Positions 11,671 through 20,215 of a stretch of DNA of 64,000 bases are shown piece by piece; positions within the stretch are counted from its first letter, which is position 1, and every line of letters starts with the position of its first letter. The position numbers and the translations under genes are program-made. The stretch is taken from the NCBI RefSeq assembly GCF_009707365.1, contig NZ_CP046122.1:2418001-2482000 (forward strand), given 5' to 3'. This DNA is from Microlunatus sp. Gsoil 973 (GTDB lineage: Bacteria; Actinomycetota; Actinomycetes; Propionibacteriales; Propionibacteriaceae). The notes below the pieces were generated by a model. That model had not been told where the DNA came from, did not search any database, and worked only from the letters and a program-made list of their open reading frames with translations.

Positions 11671-12078
11671 TCAGGATTGCGCCAACCGGCCCCAGGCGTG
11701 CCAGGACTCGACCTGGACCCAGGCGATCACCCGTGGACGTTCCCGGTCGGCGTACGGATGACCGGTGTACAGCATGCTCACCCGGTCCGCACCGGCCAGA
11801 TCGGTGTCCTCGGCAAGCTCGGTGACCTTGCCCTGGAGGCTGACGTGGCTGTACCAGTCGTCACCGTCCAGCACCGTCAGCGAGACCCGCGGATCATTGC
11901 GCAGATGCTCCAGCCGCTTGCGCGCGGCATCCAGGCTCAGCAGCACCCGACCGTTCTCGTAGGCGTACCACGTCGCAACCGTGACCGGCTGGCCGTCCGG
12001 CCGAACCGTTGCAACGACCGCCGGGTTGGGCCGGGACAGCATCTCTTCCAATTGAGCGGGAATCGGACCCTTGGTCAT
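11671..12078 (-). CDS. PPOX-class F420-dependent oxidoreductase
   Basis: A 135-residue split-barrel flavin/F420-binding protein of the Rv1155-like PPOX family. MLSRPNPAVVATVRPDGQPV at the start is the family hallmark, and the central SLDAARKRLEHLRNDPRVSL strand-helix region fits. Substrate unknown; relatives reduce biliverdin or other conjugated substrates with F420H2. Its ATG overlaps the prfB stop (TGATG), so it is translationally coupled to prfB, which is probably positional and not functional. Confidence 0.85.
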   Translation of the reverse strand: MTKGPIPAQLEEMLSRPNPAVVATVRPDGQPVTVATWYAYENGRVLLSLDAARKRLEHLRNDPRVSLTVLDGDDWYSHVSLQGKVTELAEDTDLAGADRVSMLYTGHPYADRERPRVIAWVQVESWHAWGRLAQS

Positions 12079-13187
12079 CAGGCAGCTACCTCCTGGGTAC
12101 GGCGCCAGCGGATCCCGGCGTCGAGGAAATCGTCGATCTCTCCGTCGAAGACGGCGTCGGGGTTGGACGTCTCGTAGTTGGTGCGCAGGTCCTTGACCAT
12201 CTGGTAAGGATGCAGCACGTAGGACCGCATCTGGGCACCCCAGCTGTTGCCACCGTCGCCCTTGAGCGCGTTCATCTCGGCCTCGCGCTCCTGCCGGGCC
12301 CGCTCCAGCAGCCGGGACTGGAGGACCTGCAGAGCCGCGGCCTTGTTCTGCAGCTGGGATTTCTCGTTCTGGCAGGAGACCACGATGCCGGTCGGCAGGT
12401 GGGTGATCCGGACCGCGGAGTCGGTGGTGTTCACACTCTGACCGCCCGGCCCGGACGACCGGAAGACGTCGACCCGGATGTCCTGCTCGGGGATGTCGAT
12501 GTGGTCGGTCTGTTCGGTCACCGGCAACACCTCGACGCCGGCGAACGAGGTCTGCCGCCGGCCCTGGTTGTCGAAGGGTGAGATGCGCACCAGCCGGTGG
12601 GTCCCCTGCTCGACCGACAGCGTCCCGTAGGCGTACGGCGCCTTGATCGCGAAGGTCGCCGACTTGATGCCGGCTTCTTCGGCATAGGAGGTGTCGTAGA
12701 CCTCGGCGCCGTAGTGGTGCCGCTCCGCCCAGCGCAGATACATCCGCAGCAGCATGGCCGCGAAGTCGGCCGCATCGACGCCGCCCGCCTCGGATCGGAT
12801 GGTGACCAGAGCATCGCGCTGGTCGTACTCGCCGTTCAGCAGGGTACGGACCTCGAGCGAGTCGATCGCCTTCTTCAGATTGGCCAGCTCCCGGTCGGCC
12901 TCGGCCAGGCTGTCAGCGTCGCTTTCCGACTGCGCCAGTTCGATCAGCACCTGGACGTCGTCCAGCCGGGAGCGCAGCTTGTTCACCCGTTCCAGTTCGC
13001 CCTGCAGGGACGAGAGCCGGGAGGTCACCCGCTGGGCGTTCTCCTGGTCGTCCCACAGGTCGGGGCGGGCCACCTCAGTCTCCAGTTCGGCGATCTCAGC
13101 CTTCTTCGCGTCCGGATCGAGGACGGCTTCGATGGAGCTGAGCGATCGGTCGAGCTCGGACCAGACGGCCCCGTAGTCAGTAGCCAT
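12078..13187 (-). CDS. prfB: Peptide chain release factor 2
   Basis: RF2, 369 residues, terminates translation at UGA and UAA. The GGQ loop ([15 protein letters not shown]) that triggers hydrolysis lies near residue 248, and the SPF recognition tripeptide is in ISPFDNQ near residue 203. The N-terminal coiled coil is normal. The frame is continuous: the programmed +1 frameshift used by many bacteria for prfB is absent here. The GT4 gene ends 113 bp upstream. Confidence 0.96.
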   Translation of the reverse strand: MATDYGAVWSELDRSLSSIEAVLDPDAKKAEIAELETEVARPDLWDDQENAQRVTSRLSSLQGELERVNKLRSRLDDVQVLIELAQSESDADSLAEADRELANLKKAIDSLEVRTLLNGEYDQRDALVTIRSEAGGVDAADFAAMLLRMYLRWAERHHYGAEVYDTSYAEEAGIKSATFAIKAPYAYGTLSVEQGTHRLVRISPFDNQGRRQTSFAGVEVLPVTEQTDHIDIPEQDIRVDVFRSSGPGGQSVNTTDSAVRITHLPTGIVVSCQNEKSQLQNKAAALQVLQSRLLERARQEREAEMNALKGDGGNSWGAQMRSYVLHPYQMVKDLRTNYETSNPDAVFDGEIDDFLDAGIRWRRTQEVAA

Positions 13188-13300
13188 ATCGAAGCGATCC
13201 TAGTCGACTCCGCCGAGCGATCGCTGGTTCTGGTCTCCGGGTGGTTCCGGTCCCGCTCGGTTCCCCCGATCGTCGGCTCCGGCAAGAATCCCCCGCCGGG

Positions 13301-14401
13301 TCAGTCGTGGAGTTCCAGCGCCTTGCGGAGGGCAGCGCGGACGACGTCGGAGCCGTACCGGTCCGCGACGAATCCGCGGCCGGCACGGCCCATGGCGGCC
13401 GCTCCGTCCGGGTCGCCCAGCAGGGTGTCGAGCCGCGATGCGAGTGCGGCCGGATCGTCCGGGTCGACGACGTAACCGGTGACGCCGTCGATGACGGCCT
13501 CCGGGGCGCCGCCGGAGCGGCCGGCGATCACGGGAAGTCCGCTGGCAGCCGCCTCGAGGAAGCCGAGCCCGAGTCCTTCGGGATTCAGTCCCGCCAGCCG
13601 GGATCGAACGGGCAGCGCGAAGACGTCCGCCCGGTGCAACAGCTCGGGGATCCTGTCGCGCGGTACCCGTCCGGTGAACGACACCGACTCCCGCAGGTCC
13701 AGTCGCCGGGCCAGCCGGCGAAGGCTCGCCGCCCGCGGGCCGTCTCCGACCAGCACCAACCGAGCATGATCGATCTCGCGGATCGCCCAGGCGCGGAGCA
13801 GGGTGTCGAAGCCCTTCTGGTGCACCATCCGACCGACCGCTATCACTGTCGGCGGACTTGCGATCGGGTGATCATCTGGGAGACGGAACCGTTCGGTGTC
13901 GATCGGTGGCGCGATCCTGATCATTCGCTCCCGTACCCTCGGCGAAAGTGCCGGAGCGATTCGGGTGGCTGCGTAGTCGGAGATCGTCGACACATGATCA
14001 ACCGCGTCCCCCATCCGGCGGAGCAGTGTCGAGGAGCCGGGCAACGTCGCCCACCAGATCTCGTGCCCATGGCTGATCGCCAACAGTTGCCGCGCACCCG
14101 AGGCGCGCAGCCCGGGTGCCAGCAGTGCCAGTGGTGCCATGGCACCGAAGATCACCCGGGTGATGCGGTGTTCGGTGATCAACTTGGTCGCCGTTCGCAG
14201 CACAGCCGGCGTAGGCAGCAGCAGCCTGCCCTGCCTGACCACCGGGTACGACAGTTGTCGATCATGGTCCGGCCAGCCCGGGGTCTGCCGGGTCATTACG
14301 ATCACATCGTCGTCAAGCAGTTCGCAGACGTCGGAGACAAAACCCTCGATCCCACCAACGGTCGGGGGGAAGTCATTGGTGATGATCATGGTCGGAGCCA
14401 T
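13301..14401 (-). CDS. pimB: GT4 glycosyltransferase, PimB'-like mannosyltransferase
   Basis: A GT-B fold enzyme of 366 residues. The N-terminal TNDFPPTVGGIE is the usual acceptor-domain start. The donor domain shows AVGRMVHQKGFDTLL and the EX7E-type motif NPEGLGLGFLEAAASGLPV. PimB' adds the second mannose to phosphatidylinositol mannosides from GDP-mannose at the cytoplasmic face. The assignment rests on similarity plus context: in M. tuberculosis pimB' (Rv2188c) sits beside an NlpC/P60 gene (Rv2190c) and the DEDDh/GIY-YIG gene (Rv2191), and the same set is here. It begins two bases after the stop of the lipoprotein gene, so they are cotranscribed. Confidence 0.75.
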   Translation of the reverse strand: MAPTMIITNDFPPTVGGIEGFVSDVCELLDDDVIVMTRQTPGWPDHDRQLSYPVVRQGRLLLPTPAVLRTATKLITEHRITRVIFGAMAPLALLAPGLRASGARQLLAISHGHEIWWATLPGSSTLLRRMGDAVDHVSTISDYAATRIAPALSPRVRERMIRIAPPIDTERFRLPDDHPIASPPTVIAVGRMVHQKGFDTLLRAWAIREIDHARLVLVGDGPRAASLRRLARRLDLRESVSFTGRVPRDRIPELLHRADVFALPVRSRLAGLNPEGLGLGFLEAAASGLPVIAGRSGGAPEAVIDGVTGYVVDPDDPAALASRLDTLLGDPDGAAAMGRAGRGFVADRYGSDVVRAALRKALELHD

Positions 14402-14403
14402 GA

Positions 14404-15783
14404 TCAGACCCGGCCCCGTGATGCGGCGGCGCGAAGATAGCGCTGCCAGCCGGCGATGAGTTGGTGATCACTGACCCCGAAGACCTTGTCCGCCGGTCGA
14501 GTGATCGATCCGTCCGCGGATGCATCGACGGCCCGGTAGAAGCGCCACAGCCTCCGATCACCGAAACGGTCGGCGAGATATCGGCAGGCCGTCCAGGCCT
14601 CGGCGTAGGAGCGATTGAGGTCGTGGTGACCGACGGCGAAGTCGGTCTCCTCCGGAAGTGCCGCCGGAGGACCATGCTTCTTCACCTCTGCCAGCAGACC
14701 GGCCGCGGCCGGCTGGACCGCCTGCGGATAGCTGAGGTAGGCGACGTAGTCGGCGTACCCCTCCACCAGCCAGCTGGGGGCCCGGGAGATCGGTGAGCGG
14801 GTGGCGACATGCACGGCCTCATGGGCCAGCACGATGGCTGTCGCCAGGGCGCTGGGCTGGCCGGCCGGATTGATCATGATCCGGATCGGCGGGTGATCAC
14901 CCGCGCCGTCGGGCCAGCTGACTGCCGCGAGCTGGGCATCGGAACCAGCCGGTGCACCGAGGGAGCGCTCCATCAATTGTTCGGTGCTGGGCACGATGAT
15001 CACCAGCTTCTGGTTCCAGTCGGTATCACGTAGCCGCGGCGCATCCCGGGCGACGGCGGTGTCGGCCGCGGTAAGCCACCGGCCGATGTCGACCCGTGCT
15101 CCGGCGATCACGGTTGCCGCCTTGTTGTGGCCGTAGCGCACCGGTTCGAGCCACCACAGCGGTGTCGGCTGCGGTGGGGACGGCCCGTCGGTGATGCCGC
15201 CCCACTGCAACCCGGTCCGGGTCCGGACGATCGTCATCCAGACACGTTGGTCACTCGCGGCGGTGTCGCCGGGCACTGCCCAGCGAACCCGGACCTCGAC
15301 GGCGTACGCGTCGTTGCCCAGGACCTGCGCCCGCGCGTTGGACAGTCGACGCTTGTTCCCGCTGGAGTGGAGTCCGAAGCGCACCGGGCGGATGCGGACC
15401 AGGTTGTCCCAGATCATTCCGGCGCTGGCGCGGAAAGCGGGGTCCCGGTGGGACACCAGTGCCGTGAAATCGGTGTGATTCCGGTTGCCGACCGCCCGGA
15501 CCAGACCGGTCAGCAGGCTGTCGAGGGTACGTGGTGCGGTCGGTGTGCGAGACGACTGCGGTGCCGTCGGCCGGTGAGGCGGTCGGGCGACGGCGGTGGC
15601 CGATGCGCTCGGCGAGTTGCCGGCCCCGTAACCGGGCGTGCGGCTGTTGGTCGGCGAGGTGTTGGTCGGCGACGTGTTGGTCTGCTGGCGACCGGCTCGG
15701 GACGGGCCGGAACAGGCAACGCCGGTCAGCGCGACCAGGAGTGCCAGCACCGCGGCCAGCAGCCGTACCGACCGTCGGCTCAC
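14404..15783 (-). CDS. Lipoprotein with gluzincin (HEXXH) metallopeptidase domain
   Basis: A 459-residue surface lipoprotein. The signal peptide ends in the lipobox LTGVAC, followed by a low-complexity Thr/Ser/Pro linker. The C-terminal third has H321-E-A-V-H325 and a glutamate at 341 in WLVEGYADY, the HEXXH-E ligand set of gluzincins of the peptidase-MA type. The middle part (about 130-270) resembles an NTF2-like or Tim44-like accessory domain but I cannot name it. It lies between an NlpC/P60 hydrolase and a PIM mannosyltransferase in one operon, so an envelope role is likely. Substrate unknown. Confidence 0.78.
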   Translation of the reverse strand: MSRRSVRLLAAVLALLVALTGVACSGPSRAGRQQTNTSPTNTSPTNSRTPGYGAGNSPSASATAVARPPHRPTAPQSSRTPTAPRTLDSLLTGLVRAVGNRNHTDFTALVSHRDPAFRASAGMIWDNLVRIRPVRFGLHSSGNKRRLSNARAQVLGNDAYAVEVRVRWAVPGDTAASDQRVWMTIVRTRTGLQWGGITDGPSPPQPTPLWWLEPVRYGHNKAATVIAGARVDIGRWLTAADTAVARDAPRLRDTDWNQKLVIIVPSTEQLMERSLGAPAGSDAQLAAVSWPDGAGDHPPIRIMINPAGQPSALATAIVLAHEAVHVATRSPISRAPSWLVEGYADYVAYLSYPQAVQPAAAGLLAEVKKHGPPAALPEETDFAVGHHDLNRSYAEAWTACRYLADRFGDRRLWRFYRAVDASADGSITRPADKVFGVSDHQLIAGWQRYLRAAASRGRV

Positions 15784-15811
15784 CTGATGCCGGTCTGCAG
15801 CTATCTCGTGA

Positions 15812-16918
15812 TCACGCAGGGCGGCGGGCGCCGACGTACGGCATGTAGCTCATCTTGGTGTACTCGACCGACGAGCCCGGATGCGGTGCGTGGATGATCG
15901 TGTCATTGCCGACGTAGATGCCGACGTGACTCGGTGCCGAGCTGTCGTAGAAGAACACAAGGTCGCCCGGCTGCAGCTGATCACGGCTGACCGGAGTGCC
16001 GTCGTGGAACTGTGCCTGCGAGGTGCGATCCAATTGCACACCGGCCGCGCGCCAGGCGGCCAGGGTCAGTCCGGAACAGTCGTACGAGCTCGGACCGCTG
16101 GCGCCGAAGACGTACGGCTTGCCCACCTGTGCCTTGGCGAAGGCCACCGCTGCTGCGCCCTTGCCCGAACTCGGTGCACTCGAATCGGCGAGGTTGCTAC
16201 TGCTACTGCTACTTCCCCCGGTCGAACCGTTGTCGGTCGCGCTGGCGGCTTCGGCGTCCTTCTTGGCCTGGTCCGCCGCCTTGGTCTCGGCATCCTGAAT
16301 GGCTTGCCGCTGCTCGGCGGTCAGCTTGTCCAGCACGGACTTGGCGTCCTCGACCTTGCTGTCCGCCTTCTCGCGCAGTGCGGCGAGCTGGGTCTTGTCC
16401 TCTTTGAGCGTGGCGATATCGGCCTGCGTCGAGCGCTGCAGATCGGCGAGGTTGGCCTGCTCGACCTGGTAGTTCTGCAGGATCGTGGCCTGGTTCTCGT
16501 TGATCTTCTCGATCGTCGCGAACTGGTTGAGGAATCCGGCGGGATCGCGGGTGAGGAAGAGCTGGGCGCGGGTGTCCAGTCCGCGGTTCTGGAACTGGGC
16601 AAGGGCGACCTTGGAGATCTGCTCGCGCATCTGAGCGACCTTCTTGGACTCCGCGTCGAGATCCGCCTGCTTGTCCTGGAGGTCCTGACGGCTCCTCTGC
16701 AGCTTCTCCTTCAGCGCCAGGTAATCCTGGTCGGCGACCTCGGCCTCCTGCTGCAGCTTGCTGACCTGCGCTTTCGCCTGGGCGATGGTCTCCGGCGCCG
16801 GATCGGCAGCGGCCTCGAGTGGGGACATGACGAAGCCTGCCGCTGTCACCGCCATTCCCAGGCCCACGGCAACGACGCTCCGCCGAATTCCCCGCTGCTG
16901 CAGCCAGCGTGAGATCAC
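15812..16918 (-). CDS. NlpC/P60 peptidoglycan endopeptidase, RipC-like
   Basis: A secreted cell-wall hydrolase of about 368 residues. A signal peptide (cleavage near AAADPAPE) leads to a coiled coil (about 35-210), a Ser/Gly linker, and a C-terminal NlpC/P60 domain with the catalytic Cys in SSYDCSGLTLAAW and the His in SAPSHVGIYV. RipC of mycobacteria has the same layout and is activated by FtsX. GTG 16918 is chosen because AAAGGA lies six bases upstream; an ATG at 16945 is also open but has a weak binding site. It leads a three-gene operon with the gluzincin lipoprotein and the GT4 enzyme. Confidence 0.88.
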   Translation of the reverse strand: MISRWLQQRGIRRSVVAVGLGMAVTAAGFVMSPLEAAADPAPETIAQAKAQVSKLQQEAEVADQDYLALKEKLQRSRQDLQDKQADLDAESKKVAQMREQISKVALAQFQNRGLDTRAQLFLTRDPAGFLNQFATIEKINENQATILQNYQVEQANLADLQRSTQADIATLKEDKTQLAALREKADSKVEDAKSVLDKLTAEQRQAIQDAETKAADQAKKDAEAASATDNGSTGGSSSSSSNLADSSAPSSGKGAAAVAFAKAQVGKPYVFGASGPSSYDCSGLTLAAWRAAGVQLDRTSQAQFHDGTPVSRDQLQPGDLVFFYDSSAPSHVGIYVGNDTIIHAPHPGSSVEYTKMSYMPYVGARRPA

Positions 16919-17030
16919 GCGCAGTCCTTTCCCACTGTTCGACATGCCCCAACGGGCGTGTGGATCCGCTCCCCGACGGCATCTGGTTCCCGACCTGCCG
17001 CTGTCCCCCGACGTGCGGAGCGCTGCCAGA

Positions 17031-17059
17031 ACTCTAGGTCACGATTTGGTCACTGGCAA
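17031..17059 (-). promoter_or_regulatory. Promoter of the NlpC/P60 operon
   Basis: On the minus strand, TTGCCA (17059-17054) and TAGAGT (17036-17031) are separated by 17 bp, a good vegetative sigma factor match. Transcription would start near 17024, about 105 bases before the gene, leaving a sizeable leader. I looked for a c-di-AMP (ydaO-type) riboswitch here and could not fold one convincingly. Confidence 0.6.
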
Positions 17060-17125
17060 TCCAGAGTTGGAAATTCAATCGAATCCTTACCGACCGACTG
17101 GGGGAAATCTGGGTACAGCCTTGGG

Positions 17126-17311
17126 TCAAGCTCCGCCGTCGGGCCACGGCTCCGCTGCCAGGAAGACCGTGACGACGCACTCGGCGCAACTGGCGTCGGG
17201 AACTTCGCCCGCCGCCACCGGGCAACCATCACAATCGAGCCGCGTGTGGACCGGCGGCTCAGCGTCGGCGTACAGCCAACGAGGATCACTCGCAGGGGTC
17301 AAGTCATTCAT
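17126..17311 (-). CDS. Small double-CxxC protein (candidate gene)
   Basis: A 61-residue ORF with DCDGCPVA and, 15 residues after its first Cys, CAECVVTVFL, two CxxC pairs that could hold one zinc ion. The CxxCVVT pattern recalls small conserved actinobacterial proteins, but I cannot name a family. The Cys spacing and the codon bias with GC-rich third positions argue for coding. Against it, AGGAGG is 16 bases from the ATG and the C-terminus ends abruptly, so a longer parent frame may have been lost. It lies just upstream of the NlpC/P60 promoter on the same strand. Confidence 0.45.
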   Translation of the reverse strand: MNDLTPASDPRWLYADAEPPVHTRLDCDGCPVAAGEVPDASCAECVVTVFLAAEPWPDGGA

Positions 17312-17339
17312 GTCACAAAGAGTGAGACCTCCTACTGAC

Positions 17340-17601
17340 AGTCCTCCTCCCATCCGTACTCCCCGAGCACCGGCTCCCCGATCCCGGGCCCATCCCGTCC
17401 CCGGTCCCGACCACGCGATCCCAGGCTCCTCGATGCGCGGCTCACCGATCCCGGATCCTCGAGCCGGTTCCTCGACCAGGTGCCCGGCTCCCCGGGCCCA
17501 GGCTCACCGATCCCGAAGGTCAAAGCTTGACCCTCCGGCTGGCGCGTTCGGCATGTCCCGATCCCGATCCGAGCTCCACCAACCCGATTCGCCCTCCCCG
17601 C
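17340..17601. repeat. Degenerate low-complexity intergenic DNA
   Basis: Pyrimidine/GC-rich sequence with recurring GGCTCACCGATCCCG and CTCGATCC-like words and one diverged copy of the 73-bp unit (near 17529). No gene with coding bias and a start could be supported here. Confidence 0.5.
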
Positions 17602-17802
17602 CATCCCGAGAATCAAGGTTTGACCGTACGGCTGGCGCGCTCGGCGTGTCTCCGACCCTCGCCAGGATCCCCACCATCCCGAAGATCAAGGTTTGACCGT
17701 ACGGCTGGCGCGCTCGGCGTGTCTCCGACCCTCGCCAGGATCCCCGCCATCCCGAAGATCAAGGTTTGACCGTACGGCTGGCGCGCTCGGCGTGTCGGAG
17801 CC
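17602..17802 (+). repeat. 73-bp tandem repeat
   Basis: The word TTTGACCGTACGGCTGGCGC recurs with its G at 17622, 17695 and 17768, an exact 73-bp period over nearly three copies. Copies two and three differ by only a base or so across the full unit, which indicates recent duplication. Confidence 0.88.
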
Positions 17803-17952
17803 ACTGGATCGAACCTTGAGCTTGCGAACCCGGTGGACGGCTCCGGGGCCCGCCGGTGGATCGAACTCTGAGCTTGCGAACCCGGCGGCCGGCTCCGGGG
17901 TCAGCCGATGGATCAAAGTTTGAGCTTCCGTACTCGACGACCGGCTCCCCGT
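17803..17952 (+). repeat. 52-bp tandem repeat, GGATC(G/A)AA(C/G)TTTGAG type
   Basis: GGATC starts at 17806, 17858 and 17910, a 52-bp period over three copies. Each is followed by a TTGAGCTTGCGAACCCGG-like core. A related word, GGATCAAACTTTGAGGTTCG, occurs at about 55153, so this is a dispersed family. Confidence 0.8.
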
Positions 17953-17954
17953 CC

Positions 17955-18236
17955 CCACGGACCGACCCACGAACCGACCCACGAACCGACCCACGAACCG
18001 ACCCACCGACCGACCCACCGACCGACCCACCGACCGACCCACCGACCGACCGACCCACCGACCGACCCACCGACCGACCCACCGACCGACCCACCGACCG
18101 ACCCACCGACCGACCCACCGACCGACCCACCGACCGACCCACGAACCGACCCACCGACCGACCCACCGACCGACCCACCGACCGACCCACCGACCGACCC
18201 CACCGACCGACCCACCGACCCCACGGACCGACCCCA
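17955..18236 (+). repeat. 12-bp tandem array (ACCGACCCACCG)n
   Basis: About 23 copies of a 12-base unit with small variants (ACCGACCCACGA early, one copy shortened by four bases near 18045, and a phase change near 18200). Because 12 is a multiple of three, all six frames stay open and simulate Pro-Thr-Asp or Gly-Val-Gly proteins. It sits 110 bp before the nuclease gene start. Confidence 0.92.
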
Positions 18237-18345
18237 CGGGGGCGAGTCGACGGAACGACCCGTAGCACCAGGTTGGACCCCGATGGCGCGACACGCATTC
18301 GAACTTCTGAGTGCTTTGTCAGTGGGTTGTCGTACGGTCCTGGCT

Positions 18346-20127
18346 ATGTCGGTCGCCGGTCGCCATCCCGCCAAGAACACGCTGCAGGATTCGTTCGAAG
18401 ATCTCGGCGTGCCCCTGGCGGAGACCACCTTCTGCGTCGTCGATCTGGAAACCACTGGCGGTGCCGAGACTGACGCGATCACCGAGTTCGGCGCGGTCAA
18501 GGTCCGCGGCGGAGAGGTGCTCGCCGAGTTCCAGACCCTGGTCAATCCGCACACCCACATCCCGCCGCTGGTCGCCGTGCTGACCGGGATCACCAACCAG
18601 ATGGTGGCTTCCGCGCCACCGATCGACCAGGTGCTCCCGGCCTTTCTTGAATTCGCCCAGGGCAGCGTCCTGGTGGCCCACAACGCCCGCTTCGACGTCG
18701 GCTTCCTGCGCCGCAACTGCGCCGAGCTCGGCTATCCGTGGCCGAAGCTCGGGGTGCTGGACACGGTCGCCCTGGCCCGCTGCATCCTGCTCGCCGACGA
18801 GGTTCCGGACTGCCGGCTGGCCACGCTGGCCCGGCACTTCCACGCGACCGTCTCCCCCGACCACCGCGCCCTGCACGACGCCCAGGCGACGGTCGACGTG
18901 CTGCACGGCCTGATCGAGCGGGTCGGCAATCTCGGCGTCGGGACCTATGAGGAGTTGCGCGAGTTCACTCTCAAGGTGTCGCCGCAACGCCGGTCCAAAC
19001 GCACCTGGGCCAACAACCTGCCCGAAGAGCCCGGCGTCTACTTCTTCGTCGCCGACGACCAACTCTCCGGTGATCCCGCCGATCGGCAGATTCTCTACGT
19101 CGGCAAGAGCGGCAACCTCCGCAAGCGAGTGCGCAGCTATTTCACCGCGTCGGAGAAGCGGCCCCGGATCGAGGAGATGATCCGCGTCGCCACCGGCGTC
19201 GAGGCGTACCCCTGCCAGACGCCGCTGCATGCCGAGGTGACCGAGCTGCGGATGATCGCTGCCCACGCACCGCGCTACAACCGCCGCTCCAAGTTTCCGG
19301 AGCGGCAGCATTGGATCAAGATCACCTCCGAGGCGTTCCCGCGGCTGTCCCGGGTCACTCAGATCAAGGGCGACGGCACCACCTACTTCGGCCCGTTCAG
19401 CCGACGGCAGCAGACCGATGACGTGATCGATGCGCTGTACGACGCCTTCCCGATCCGGCAGTGCACGGCCAAGCTGTCCAAGACCAAACACACCGCGTCC
19501 TGTGCGCTGGCCGGCATGCACCGGTGCGTCTCACCCTGCGACGGATCGGTGTCCTTCGACACCTACGCCGACCTCGTCGAGCAGGTCCGCACCACCCTGA
19601 CAAGCGACGTACGCCCGGCGTGTCGTGCCTTGCGCGGCCGTCTGCGGCGACTGGTCGGCGAACAGCGGTACGAGGAAGCCGAACTGTTGCGCCGCCGATT
19701 GGCCGCACTGCTGGACTCCGCACGCCGGTTTCACCGGGTCACCAGCCTTGCCGCATGTCCGCAGATCGTCGCCGCCCGCTGGGAAGCGGCGCCGGGTTCG
19801 CCCGGAGAGTGGCAGATCCACGTCATCCGGCACGGCCGCTTGGCGGCGGCGGGAGTGTCCCGACCCGGCGAGGTGCCGCAGGCCGTCGCGCGGATGCTGG
19901 TGGCGACCGCAGAGACGGTTCCGGCGCCCACCGGGCCCCAATCCGCAGCCACCGTCGAGGAGACCCTGCGGATCGCCGACTGGCTGGAGCGGCCCGGCGT
20001 ACGCCTCATCGACATCGACGGCGACTGGGCCTGGCCGTTGTACGGCGTGCTCAGCCACGATGCCCTCGTCGACCATCTGCTCGGCCCGGACGCCCCGACC
20101 CGGGAGCGCACCGAACTCGTCGGCTGA
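18346..20127 (+). CDS. DEDDh exonuclease / GIY-YIG endonuclease fusion (Rv2191-like)
   Basis: A 593-residue two-nuclease protein. Residues 20-200 are a DnaQ-like 3'-5' exonuclease with VVDLETTGG (D and E), LVAHNARFDVGF (D) and HRALHDAQ (H and D). Residues 225-320 are a UvrC/Cho-like GIY-YIG domain with GVYFF, ILYVGKSGNLRKRVRSYF and later the conserved Glu in HAEVTELRMI. A Cys-containing region (CAGMHRCVSPCDG type) and UVR-like segment follow. Actinobacteria keep this fusion (Rv2191 in M. tuberculosis) and it is thought to act in DNA repair. ATG 18346 is chosen by homology to the exonuclease start; the frame is open far upstream only because of the 12-bp array. Confidence 0.9.
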   Translation: MSVAGRHPAKNTLQDSFEDLGVPLAETTFCVVDLETTGGAETDAITEFGAVKVRGGEVLAEFQTLVNPHTHIPPLVAVLTGITNQMVASAPPIDQVLPAFLEFAQGSVLVAHNARFDVGFLRRNCAELGYPWPKLGVLDTVALARCILLADEVPDCRLATLARHFHATVSPDHRALHDAQATVDVLHGLIERVGNLGVGTYEELREFTLKVSPQRRSKRTWANNLPEEPGVYFFVADDQLSGDPADRQILYVGKSGNLRKRVRSYFTASEKRPRIEEMIRVATGVEAYPCQTPLHAEVTELRMIAAHAPRYNRRSKFPERQHWIKITSEAFPRLSRVTQIKGDGTTYFGPFSRRQQTDDVIDALYDAFPIRQCTAKLSKTKHTASCALAGMHRCVSPCDGSVSFDTYADLVEQVRTTLTSDVRPACRALRGRLRRLVGEQRYEEAELLRRRLAALLDSARRFHRVTSLAACPQIVAARWEAAPGSPGEWQIHVIRHGRLAAAGVSRPGEVPQAVARMLVATAETVPAPTGPQSAATVEETLRIADWLERPGVRLIDIDGDWAWPLYGVLSHDALVDHLLGPDAPTRERTELVG

Positions 20128-20143
20128 CCTGGGAAACCGACCA

Positions 20144-20162
20144 GACCAGTGCGACACTGGTC
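20144..20162. promoter_or_regulatory. Inverted repeat upstream of phenylalanine hydroxylase
   Basis: GACCAGTG-CGA-CACTGGTC, perfect 8-bp arms with a three-base spacer, 54 bp before the start. It may be an operator for the downstream gene or a terminator stem of the nuclease gene; no T-tract follows, so operator is favoured. Confidence 0.5.
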
Positions 20163-20215
20163 CGATCAGGGCACCGCGATCCGGTGTCGATCACCTTTGA
20201 TTGGGGGCAGCAGCG

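Noticed and set aside
12078-13187. Programmed +1 frameshift in prfB.
   Set aside because: The gene is open from ATG to stop in one frame with no internal UGA near codon 25.
16919-17125. c-di-AMP (ydaO-type) riboswitch in the long leader of the NlpC/P60 gene.
   Set aside because: Such elements often precede actinobacterial wall hydrolases, but I could not find the conserved core words. A covariance-model search would decide.
17908-18345. A PTDP-rich N-terminal extension of the nuclease, possibly a cell-wall spanning domain.
   Set aside because: It is the 12-bp repeat read in frame; all six frames are open. The nuclease family starts at 18346 and no signal peptide is present.
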